Origin: Calditrichota bacterium
Lineage (GTDB): Bacteria > Zhuqueibacterota > Zhuqueibacteria > Zhuqueibacterales > Geothermadaptataceae
DNA length: 64,000 nt
Direction of reading: 5' to 3'
Assembly: GCA_008501765.1 (NCBI GenBank)
Contig: QQUE01000015.1
Location: 310,001-374,000 of the forward strand
Both the position numbers and the translations under genes were made by a program. The notes beneath the pieces were generated by a model. It saw nothing but the letters and a program-made list of their open reading frames with translations, was not told the origin of the DNA and ran no database searches. Below, piece by piece: positions 45,778-53,011 of this stretch. Within the stretch, counting starts at the first letter, position 1. Each line of letters begins with the position of its first letter.

Positions 45778-46709
45778 CGGCCAATAAAAGATAAATTATT
45801 ACGGATGGTTGAATAATCGACTTTATTTCCGGGCACGTACTTTTCAACCAACAACTGGTCAAGTATTCGTTTGCCTTCCGGATCCTTGTCGAGCGTTAAA
45901 AATATGCGTCGAAGCTCACTTTTAATTTTGGAGTCCAGTTTCGCATGTACCACCACCGGCGGCATGCCAAAATCTTCGGATTTTTCGATGATTCGCAGGT
46001 TTTTGACTTTGTCAGGATTGCGCAATTTCAGGTAATCAAAAATCAGGCTGTGGACTGTGGCAGCTTCGGCTATGCCCTGGGAAACGGCGCGAATGGAATA
46101 GTCGTGGGCGTGTGTATAAATTATTTTCGAGAAAAAATCATTTGGATTGTGTCCTAATTCAACAGCACGTTTTACGGCATAAGAGCGCCCGGTATTCGAG
46201 AGAGGATCGGTAAAAGCAAACGATTTTCCTTGCAGATCTGCAAAATTTTGAATCGAAGATTTTTCATGCACGATAATATAGGCATTATAAGTAGTTTTTC
46301 CATTTACTACCGGTACGGCCAGGATCTCGATGGGGAATTTTTTTTCAGCTTCCACGTAAGCGCCGGAGCAGATAAATGCCACGTCAATATGCATTAATTC
46401 AATGAGGCTGTTCACTTCTTCGTATGTTTTATGTTGTTCTAATTTAATTGGATGTTTGATTTTATTAGAAATATACTTTATTAATTTATCATAATGTGTT
46501 AATGTCTCATGCGGTGAAATCATCGAAGCAACAGCAAGATGCAACGGCATACCTGTTTTGACAGAATCACGAAACACAGCAATCGGTGCTGTATCGGAAA
46601 AATCAACCACAACCGGCTCAGCCTCATCAATTTGATCAGAACATGCCTGAACTGCTATAAATGCAAATGTGACTAAAAGAATTATTTTTGAATATTTCGA
46701 AGTGCGCAT
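45774..46709 (-). CDS. PhnD/AioX-like periplasmic binding lipoprotein, sensor component
   Basis: A 311-residue lipoprotein (Cys 23 after AVQA) of the PhnD-type substrate-binding family: ASMISPHETLTHYDKLIKYIS, IDVAFICSGAYVEA, YIIVHEKSSIQNFADLQGKSFAFTDPLSNTGRSYA. In transport versions the gene neighbours permease and ATPase genes; here none exist, and the gene overlaps a histidine kinase gene by 4 bases followed by a sigma-54 regulator. That arrangement is known for AioX-AioS-AioR, where the AioX protein binds arsenite with a Cys. A Cys (about residue 114) sits in the ligand loop here. The ligand is unknown. Confidence 0.85.
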   Translation of the reverse strand: MRTSKYSKIILLVTFAFIAVQACSDQIDEAEPVVVDFSDTAPIAVFRDSVKTGMPLHLAVASMISPHETLTHYDKLIKYISNKIKHPIKLEQHKTYEEVNSLIELMHIDVAFICSGAYVEAEKKFPIEILAVPVVNGKTTYNAYIIVHEKSSIQNFADLQGKSFAFTDPLSNTGRSYAVKRAVELGHNPNDFFSKIIYTHAHDYSIRAVSQGIAEAATVHSLIFDYLKLRNPDKVKNLRIIEKSEDFGMPPVVVHAKLDSKIKSELRRIFLTLDKDPEGKRILDQLLVEKYVPGNKVDYSTIRNNLSFIGR

Positions 46710-46818
46710 AGAATTTTATAACCTCATTTTTAGCCCATTAAAATAGTCATCAAAGAAAAAGTAATGTTGACTCAGAATCAAGTATTATCTCATAAATAAC
46801 CTTGTTACAGGATAAGGT

Positions 46819-47712
46819 ATGGTGAAATCAAATATTACTACGGCTGTTAAGGATGGAAAAATTCTGATCTCCGATGGTGCCTGGGGCACTTATCTGCAAT
46901 CCAAGGGCTGGAATCCCGGTCAGTGCCCGGAACTTTGGTGTTTGCAAAAGGCTGGCTTAATTCGCACGATTGCTCGAGATTATATCGAATCCGGTGCTGA
47001 CATGATTTCTACGAACAGTTTTGGCGGCAGTCCGTTTAAACTTGCCCATTACGATCTGGATAAGCGAGCAGCCGAAATTAACAAAGCCGCGGCCCAGCTC
47101 TCCCGCCAGGAGGCAGGCGAAAACAAATGGGTGCTTGGTTCTGTTGGTCCCACTGGAAAATTGCTTTTGATGGGTGATGTTACTGCAGAAGAAATGTACG
47201 AGGGATTTAAAATTCAGGTACAGGCTTTGGAAGAAGGCGGCGTTGATGCAATCTGCGTGGAAACAATGAGTGCCTGTGACGAAGCCAAAATTGCTATCAC
47301 CGCAGCAAAGGAAAATACCCATTGCGAAGTAATTTGTACTTTTACATTTGAGCGTGCGGTACGGGGAGAGTACCGCACGATGATGGGTCACACAATTGCG
47401 GAAACCGTGCAGACGGCGTTAGATGCCGGAGCCGACATCGTTGGCACCAATTGTGGGTATGGCATTGCTCAGTTGATTGAAGTAACGAAGAAAATACGCA
47501 AAATAACCGGTCAATCCCCACTGCTTGTTCAAGCCAATGCCGGGCTGCCCGACCTTCAGGATGGCGTCGAACTTTTTCACGAATCGCCCAATGAAATGCA
47601 GGCACAAATTGCTAAACTGGTCAAAGCAGGTGCGAATATCATCGGAGGTTGCTGCGGAACGACACCCGAACATATTCGGGCGGTAAAAAAAGCTGTTGTA
47701 AATTTGAATTAA
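46819..47712 (+). CDS. Homocysteine S-methyltransferase family protein (MetH N-domain / BHMT-like)
   Basis: A 297-residue zinc methyltransferase domain, cytoplasmic. It starts ILISDGAWGTYLQSKG and shows TNSFGGSPFKL, LGSVGPTGKLL, the Cys in VGTNCGYG and the zinc ligands GGCCGTTPEHI. This equals the homocysteine-binding domain of cobalamin-dependent methionine synthase without the folate, cobalamin and reactivation domains. It could use a methyl donor other than methyl-cobalamin, or work with separate corrinoid proteins. It is transcribed alone, divergent from the sensor operon. Confidence 0.88.
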   Translation: MVKSNITTAVKDGKILISDGAWGTYLQSKGWNPGQCPELWCLQKAGLIRTIARDYIESGADMISTNSFGGSPFKLAHYDLDKRAAEINKAAAQLSRQEAGENKWVLGSVGPTGKLLLMGDVTAEEMYEGFKIQVQALEEGGVDAICVETMSACDEAKIAITAAKENTHCEVICTFTFERAVRGEYRTMMGHTIAETVQTALDAGADIVGTNCGYGIAQLIEVTKKIRKITGQSPLLVQANAGLPDLQDGVELFHESPNEMQAQIAKLVKAGANIIGGCCGTTPEHIRAVKKAVVNLN

Positions 47713-47731
47713 CACCCGCAGGTCCATCAAC

Positions 47732-47934
47732 CTAGCCTGGATAATTCGCACACAAGGGCACTAAGTCTACAAAAAATATTTAAATACTTATAAAACATAA
47801 CTTTGTGTACCCCGTGTCTTTGTGAGAGCTAATTTTAATAGATAACTTAGTTTTTCTTCTCGTCTTATCTCAAATATCTAATTATCAACAGGTTAAGAAT
47901 GTTTTAAAAAATATTTGTGAATAAAGCAGGCTAG
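47732..47934. repeat. MITE-like element R3
   Basis: Ends CTAGCCTG (47732-47739) and CAGGCTAG (47927-47934) are perfect 8-base terminal inverted repeats, with weaker pairing to 17 bases (CTAGCCTGGATAATTCG / TGAATAAAGCAGGCTAG). Inside, CACACAAGGGCACTAAG and CCCGTGTCTTTGTGAGA pair imperfectly. A homologous element of similar length lies at 49757-49953. Non-coding; lies between the methyltransferase and xdhC-like genes. Confidence 0.7.
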
Positions 47935-47938
47935 ACTT

Positions 47939-48919
47939 TTACTTGGAACGGTCTTCATTTTGTGCCGCTTTAACTTGTAACAATTCCGCCGCAATACTGA
48001 TCGCTATTTCTTCCGGCAGATGGGATTTCATCGGCACGCCCATCGGTGCGGAAATGCGCTGAATTATTTCTTCAGCAATCCCCTTTTTTCGCAAGCGATT
48101 AAAAAAGCCGTTGGCTTTGGAAGTGCTGGCAAGGAATCCGAGATAACCCAGGTTTTTATCGACGAGCTGTTCCAATACTCGAAAATCATCGCCATGGCTT
48201 GAAGTGATTATCAGGGCAAAATTGTTTTCTCCTTGCGGAATAAGTGCGGCCATATTCGAATAGTCGATTATATCTATTTTATCCACCCATTTATTTTCCA
48301 AAACAAGGGAATATTCCGGGCGGTTATCCAGCAAATGCACATAAAAATCCAGGGGTGCGAGCACACGCGAGACGGCATGCCCCACATGCCCGCCCCCGAT
48401 AATATAAACCGTAACTCCCGGTTTGACAGTTTCCACATAACGCCAGGTTTCAGCATCGCGCATGGTTAACTCGGTCGCCGAAGCGGCATCGGTAGGTATT
48501 TCGTAGGTAAAATGTTCGGGGCCGAAATCAAGTAAAACAGTCTGATCCCGCGTAATTAAATTTGTTATTTCCGCAATCAGGGGCAGATCGGTCGGCTCGC
48601 ACAAGCGCAGAAGAACTTTTTGTCGGCCCGCGCACACCATACCTGATTTGTTGCCCTGCGGCCCGTCGCTGTGTACATATTCAAAAATCTGACAATATCG
48701 CCCTTTTTCCAGCAAAATATGCTGGGCTTTTTGCATTAAATCATGCTCCATTCCGCCACCACCAACGCTGCTAAAAATCTCTCCTTCAGCAGTCAACACC
48801 ATTTTGGTTCCGGTTTTGCGCGGACTGCTGCCTTTTGTTTCCACGATAATAGCGAGTGCGACAGGCTTGTTTTTTTCAAGCTGGTCGTAAATAAATTGCC
48901 AGATTTTTTTATCCTGCAA
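47939..48919 (-). CDS. XdhC/CoxI family protein (molybdenum cofactor maturation of xanthine dehydrogenase type enzymes)
   Basis: A 326-residue protein with an N-terminal XdhC/CoxI domain (AIIVETKGSSPRKTGTKMV, SVGGGGMEH) and a C-terminal Rossmann-type domain (VYIIGGGHVGHAVSRVL, then LDNRPEYS). XdhC binds the molybdenum cofactor, promotes its sulfuration and inserts it into xanthine dehydrogenase. Its presence fits the fused molybdenum hydroxylase at the right end of the window. The start is TTG, with GGAG about 10 bases upstream; no usable ATG lies near. Confidence 0.88.
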   Translation of the reverse strand: MQDKKIWQFIYDQLEKNKPVALAIIVETKGSSPRKTGTKMVLTAEGEIFSSVGGGGMEHDLMQKAQHILLEKGRYCQIFEYVHSDGPQGNKSGMVCAGRQKVLLRLCEPTDLPLIAEITNLITRDQTVLLDFGPEHFTYEIPTDAASATELTMRDAETWRYVETVKPGVTVYIIGGGHVGHAVSRVLAPLDFYVHLLDNRPEYSLVLENKWVDKIDIIDYSNMAALIPQGENNFALIITSSHGDDFRVLEQLVDKNLGYLGFLASTSKANGFFNRLRKKGIAEEIIQRISAPMGVPMKSHLPEEIAISIAAELLQVKAAQNEDRSK

Positions 48920-48961
48920 AAAAATATTCTCCGATTATAATTGAGAAAAATAACATGATGA

Positions 48962-49663
48962 TCATTTACTGAACAAGAACCACAACTCCTCAAATTTTTT
49001 CTGAAAAGCGCGCACCAGGGCGGGATCTTCCGTAACTAACAGATTCTCCTGATTGCGTTCGCTGGCGCTACGTGTCCAATTGAAACTGCCATTGATCAAA
49101 ATTTTACGGTCGATTACGGCAAATTTATGATGCATGTGCTCAGGTGAATTATCCATGCGAACTGCGATTCCCTGATTTCGCAATGTGCCGACATCGCTAC
49201 CGCGATCATGGGATTTATCGTCATCGGTAATAATCCGGATGGGAATTTTGCGGGATTGGACGGTAAAAATAGCCTCGGTCAGCATGTTGTCTGAAATCGT
49301 AAAAACACAAATATCGACGCAAACACGTGCTGAATCAAGACAGGATATAATTTTGTCCCTGCAGGCGTCTCCCGGGCTAAAACAGGCTTCAGACCGGGTA
49401 TGCGGGTGTTTTTCAACAAAGTTTTCCAGAACGCGCATCACGCCTTTTAGCCAGTTGAAAACAACCAATTTGTCATAACCGGTTGCTGCAAATTGCTTCT
49501 CCGCTAACACAAAAGCATTGTGATGAGCAAATCGCAGGGCTTCGACATCACCGGCAAACTCACCCAAAATTCCATCCAGATCACGGCGTTCATCGCGGGA
49601 CAATACAAAATCATCGAGTGTGTTTTTTAAAACTTCTTCGATTGCAGCGTATTTTTTCGACAT
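48962..49663 (-). CDS. Phospholipase D-like (HKD) nuclease family protein
   Basis: A 233-residue protein with an N-terminal helical domain (about 1-105) and one C-terminal PLD-type domain. The HKD motif is MHHKFAVIDRKILINGSFNWT; the upstream strand SARVCVDICVFTISDN is typical of Nuc-like single-HKD enzymes, which dimerise to form the active site. Substrate, DNA or lipid, cannot be told. No signal peptide. The ATG at 49663 is chosen; a GTG two codons upstream is the alternative. Confidence 0.82.
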   Translation of the reverse strand: MSKKYAAIEEVLKNTLDDFVLSRDERRDLDGILGEFAGDVEALRFAHHNAFVLAEKQFAATGYDKLVVFNWLKGVMRVLENFVEKHPHTRSEACFSPGDACRDKIISCLDSARVCVDICVFTISDNMLTEAIFTVQSRKIPIRIITDDDKSHDRGSDVGTLRNQGIAVRMDNSPEHMHHKFAVIDRKILINGSFNWTRSASERNQENLLVTEDPALVRAFQKKFEELWFLFSK

Positions 49664-49669
49664 AGGCAC

Positions 49670-50016
49670 AGCTTTCGTTTGGTGGGCAAGAAATTGCTGA
49701 CAGATAAAAACAAGAGGGCGCTGAACATCAGCAAATTGAATTTGACAAATCGTTGTTAGCCTGAATAATTCTCACGCAGAGTCGCTGAGCTCGCAAAGAA
49801 AAGATTTAAAGATATAAAAAACAAAACTCTGCGAGTTCAGCGACTCTGCGTGCGGTGCTTTTTTAAAAAAACTTTATTTTTTCATCATCAACATTCAACA
49901 GTATAATTATAAATATGTTAAGCATGTTTTATTAAAAAGATTTTGAATAAAGCAAATTTGTTCAAGGAACGCACGGAAAATCAAGTTGCGATTTCCATGC
50001 GTTCTTAGATTTACCA
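49670..50016. other. Intergenic region, about 350 bp, occupied mainly by element R4
   Basis: Holds the MITE-like element listed next and, near its left end, the start region of the PLD-like gene. No other gene or RNA is supported. Confidence 0.55.
49757..49953. repeat. MITE-like element R4 with near-perfect 24-base inverted repeat
   Basis: CACGCAGAGTCGCTGA (49773-49788) pairs exactly with TCAGCGACTCTGCGTG (49837-49852), and pairing continues inward with few mismatches. The outer flanks TTAGCCTGAATAATTC and TTTTGAATAAAGCA match the flanks of element R3 at 47732-47934, so the two are one family with divergent cores. Confidence 0.75.
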
Positions 50017-51000
50017 TCACATCGTTAAAGCCATCAGCGCTTTACAGGTATGCAGTCGATTTTCTGCTTCCTGATAAATCACCGAATGCGGGCCATCGAT
50101 CACTGCATCCGTGACTTCGTTTCCGCGGTCTGCAGGCAAGCAATGCATATAAATAGAATCCTTTTTGGCCAACCCCATGCGCCGTTCATCACAAATCCAG
50201 TCTTTATATTTTTTCGAAATTTCCAAAGCTTCTTCCGGCTTGTGAAAGAGCGACTCGATGCCCCAACTTTTTGGGTAGACGATGTCTGCATCCTCGAATG
50301 CCGCATCCATATTGTCAACTACTTCGAATTTCACCCCGGCTTTGCGCGCATTTTCTTGTGCTGTCTCCATCACACTATCCATCAATTTATACTCGGGCGG
50401 ATGCGCCAAAACAACATCCATTCCGAAACGCGGCATCAACATCGCCAGGCCCTGCGGCACGGACATGGGTTTGGCGTAGGACGGTGCGTAGGCCCACGAT
50501 ACGGCTATTTTACGCCCGCGCACATTGTCTTTGCCATAATTTTCCCGGATGGTCATCAAATCTGCGAGAGTCTGGCAGGGATGATCGATATCGCATTGCA
50601 TATTGATCACCGGTTTATCGGTGTGTTTGGCGATCTCCCGCATGTATGAATTGCCTTCGCCCGGAACCAAATCATGACGGATGGCAATTCCGTGGCCGTA
50701 AGACGATAAAATTATGCCGGTATCCTTCGGGCTTTCACCGTGAGAAATTTGCGAAGTGGTTGAATCGATAAAATGAGCGTGGCCGCCAAGTTGGGTGATT
50801 CCGGCTTCAAACGAATTGCGCGTGCGCGTTGATTTATCAAAAAACAATAGAAAGATAGTTTTGTTCGGCAAATATGGATGCGGGATTTCCTGCTTAAACA
50901 TCGACTTTAGATCATCGGCCGTATCCAGCGCCAATTCCAACTCTTCCACCGACCAGTCCTGCGTCGAAATATAATGTTTACCTTTTAACTTCGATTTCAT
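50017..51000 (-). CDS. YgeW-like / ornithine-type carbamoyltransferase
   Basis: A 327-residue transcarbamoylase. The carbamoyl phosphate site KSTRTRNSFEAGI is intact, followed by DIDHPCQTLADL and HCLPADRGNEVTD. Several stretches (MQCDIDHP, WAYAPSYAKPMSVPQG, PRFGMDVVLAHPPEY, DIVYPKSWG) resemble the E. coli YgeW group more than classical OTC. YgeW-type proteins belong to anaerobic purine-degradation clusters, where their carbamoyl acceptor is uncertain. The neighbouring YgeY-like gene supports that reading over arginine synthesis. GAGGAAACC precedes the ATG. Confidence 0.85.
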   Translation of the reverse strand: MKSKLKGKHYISTQDWSVEELELALDTADDLKSMFKQEIPHPYLPNKTIFLLFFDKSTRTRNSFEAGITQLGGHAHFIDSTTSQISHGESPKDTGIILSSYGHGIAIRHDLVPGEGNSYMREIAKHTDKPVINMQCDIDHPCQTLADLMTIRENYGKDNVRGRKIAVSWAYAPSYAKPMSVPQGLAMLMPRFGMDVVLAHPPEYKLMDSVMETAQENARKAGVKFEVVDNMDAAFEDADIVYPKSWGIESLFHKPEEALEISKKYKDWICDERRMGLAKKDSIYMHCLPADRGNEVTDAVIDGPHSVIYQEAENRLHTCKALMALTM

Positions 51001-51089
51001 GGTTTCCTCAAACTTGATGTGTTACTAATTCTGCAAGAATCTAAATTTTGACAGGATCAATTTTAGATATGTTTATTATGTTTTAATTA

Positions 51090-51539
51090 TTACTGCCCAG
51101 GTTGGTATGTCAGATTATTAATCATAACAGCTTTTTCCATTTCTTCATCAAGTTCGCCATCGAACTTAAAGCTGTGCGTAATCCATTTATCATTGGGTTT
51201 ATAAAATTGAAATGTGAAACGAATCGGTTGCCTGTCGTACCGGACCAGATAGCTTTGAAGGGTGAAATTCTCACCTAATGTTTTTTTAACAATAAGTTCA
51301 TTACCATAGTATTTTCCGACAAAACTTTCATTCAATCCTTCCAGTTGTGATTTTAGATTAGTCATGGCATCTTTTGCGCGCACCATCCATTTATTTGAAG
51401 CATAAAGATTATCAATGGCTTTTGAACTGCCATTTTTAACATAGTCATTAAAAAATTTCGCAACAATTTTATCTGGGGTTTCTTGTGCATTTACATTTGA
51501 CAAAAAGCTGAAGAGAATGATAAAAAATAGATTTCTCAT
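51090..51539 (-). CDS. Small exported protein of unknown function
   Basis: A 149-residue protein with a signal peptide (FFIILFSFLSNVNAQ) and a compact domain starting DKIVAKFFNDYVKNGSSKAI, whose helices and later strands (FTLQSYLVRYDRQPIRFTFQFYKPN) look like an NTF2/SnoaL-type fold; that is an impression, not a match. The ATG at 51539 is preferred because GGAG lies 9-10 bases upstream and the signal peptide starts there. It lies between the YgeW-like and YgeY-like genes on the same strand. Confidence 0.6.
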   Translation of the reverse strand: MRNLFFIILFSFLSNVNAQETPDKIVAKFFNDYVKNGSSKAIDNLYASNKWMVRAKDAMTNLKSQLEGLNESFVGKYYGNELIVKKTLGENFTLQSYLVRYDRQPIRFTFQFYKPNDKWITHSFKFDGELDEEMEKAVMINNLTYQPGQ

Positions 51540-51668
51540 TTTAAAATACTCCATTTAAATTATCGGATTCCACACACTCTTTTTCATAGTACATTGGAAA
51601 TAAAAGGCTTAGCATAATTTCATTATTGCAAAACTGTACATATTCCTAAATGCCCTTTTTATTCTGAG

Positions 51669-52850
51669 TTAAAAATTTAATACAAATTCTGCATAAAAAG
51701 CTGTTGCCTTCGCCAGATGATCCACAGGCATGCATTCGTTTGGCGCATGTGCTTGCACTTCATTTCCCGGGCCAAATCCGAAAGTGGGGATGCCGTACAT
51801 TCCCGCGCTGCCAACTCCATTGGTAGAAAATGTCCACTTATCAACTTTCGGCTCGCTGGCAAACAAATTTTTATAACTCGAAATGGCTGTTTGCAATAAC
51901 GGATGCTCCTCCTCTAAAACCCATGTTGGCATGTAGGCTTGCATCGAATATTTGTTGCCGGTCCAACCGGTATATTCATTTTCCGGCACCCAGGCTTTTG
52001 CGCCCGCTGCCTGAAATGCAGGCAATGCTTCGAGCTCGGCCAACGCACTTTCAATCGTCTCCCCGGCCGTCAATCTTCGATCCAGATGGATTTCGCAGGA
52101 GTCAGCCACAGCACAAAGCGAGGGCGAACCGGAGCGAATATCCGAAATGGTCACACTGCCTTTGCCGAGGAAAGCATCATCTTTTAATCGCTCGTTCAAT
52201 TGCTCGATTTCAGCGACGATCGGCGCCATTTTATAAATTGCGTTTTCCCCGCGCTCCGGCGCTGACCCATGACAGGAGATGCCTTCTGCGCGGATTTTCA
52301 TTTCCAGCCGGCCGCGGTGACCGCGATATAAATTCAGATTCGTTGGCTCTGTTATCAGCACAGCATTTGGCTTTAAGCCGTCTTCTTCAACCATGTAGCG
52401 CCAGGCCAGGCCTTCGATGTCTTCCTCTAAAATTGAAGCGATCACCAATAAAGTCACGTCCTCGGGGATTCCTGCTTCTTTGATAAGTTTGCCTGCCTGA
52501 ATTGCGCAGGAAAGTCCACCTTTTTGATCGACACAACCGCGGCCGTAGAGCTGGCCGTCCCGCACCACCGGGCCGAACGGCTCTGTTTTCCACAGCTTTC
52601 GTTCGCCAACATCGACCACATCACAGTGGCCGTCGATGACCAAAACACGCGGGCCGTTGCCGATGCGCCCCACTAAATTTCCGAGGCCGTCAACCCGCGT
52701 CTCGTCATAGCCGATGGTTTCCATTTCTTCTTTCAAACGCTGAATAACCGCCCCTTCCCTGCCGCTAAGCGAGGGAATTGCGACGACATCACTAAGGAAT
52801 TTGACCAGCTCCTTTTCCATTATCTGGGCTTTTTTCAGCATTTCACTCAT
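51669..52850 (-). CDS. M20 metallohydrolase, YgeY-like
   Basis: A 393-residue dizinc hydrolase of the M20/ArgE/DapE family. Metal and catalytic residues: DGHCDVVDVG (His, Asp), GRGCVDQKGG (bridging Asp), ILEEDIEG (Glu pair), TEPTN, and AHAPNECMP (His). The C-terminal KWTFSTNGVGSAGMYGIPTFGFGPG block is typical of the YgeY (selenium-metabolism-linked hydrolase) group found with xanthine dehydrogenases. It probably deacylates or hydrolyses a purine-breakdown amide. About 160 bases separate it from the upstream PLP enzyme gene. Confidence 0.85.
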   Translation of the reverse strand: MSEMLKKAQIMEKELVKFLSDVVAIPSLSGREGAVIQRLKEEMETIGYDETRVDGLGNLVGRIGNGPRVLVIDGHCDVVDVGERKLWKTEPFGPVVRDGQLYGRGCVDQKGGLSCAIQAGKLIKEAGIPEDVTLLVIASILEEDIEGLAWRYMVEEDGLKPNAVLITEPTNLNLYRGHRGRLEMKIRAEGISCHGSAPERGENAIYKMAPIVAEIEQLNERLKDDAFLGKGSVTISDIRSGSPSLCAVADSCEIHLDRRLTAGETIESALAELEALPAFQAAGAKAWVPENEYTGWTGNKYSMQAYMPTWVLEEEHPLLQTAISSYKNLFASEPKVDKWTFSTNGVGSAGMYGIPTFGFGPGNEVQAHAPNECMPVDHLAKATAFYAEFVLNF

Positions 52851-52913
52851 TGTTCAAACCTTTCAATTCAGAATGTCTGCTTTGTTAGTTAATTTTTATA
52901 AATTGCATTTTTA

Positions 52914-52993
52914 GCCACAGATGGACACGGATTGAACACCGCTTTTTTTTTAATTGAATAATAATTCGTGTTTGATCGGTGAGAATCAGTGGC
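52914..52993. repeat. Imperfect long inverted repeat, family R1/R2
   Basis: GCCACAGATGGACACGGATT at the left pairs imperfectly with TGATCGGTGAGAATCAGTGGC at the right. It is the same family as 20741-20817. Located between the YgeY-like and PLP enzyme genes, just after the latter's stop. Confidence 0.65.
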
Positions 52994-53011
52994 AAAAATA
53001 TATTCTTTCTA

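Noticed and set aside
45774-46709. Phosphonate/phosphite ABC transporter component
   Set aside because: No permease or ATPase gene is adjacent, and the gene overlaps a histidine kinase gene; a sensor role fits better.
50017-51000. Plain ornithine carbamoyltransferase of arginine synthesis (ArgF)
   Set aside because: Possible by motif, but several blocks are closer to YgeW and no arginine genes are nearby.
51830-52483. Open frame of 217 codons on the plus strand
   Set aside because: Antisense to the YgeY-like hydrolase; its residue composition (Arg/Pro/Cys-rich) is typical of a shadow frame.
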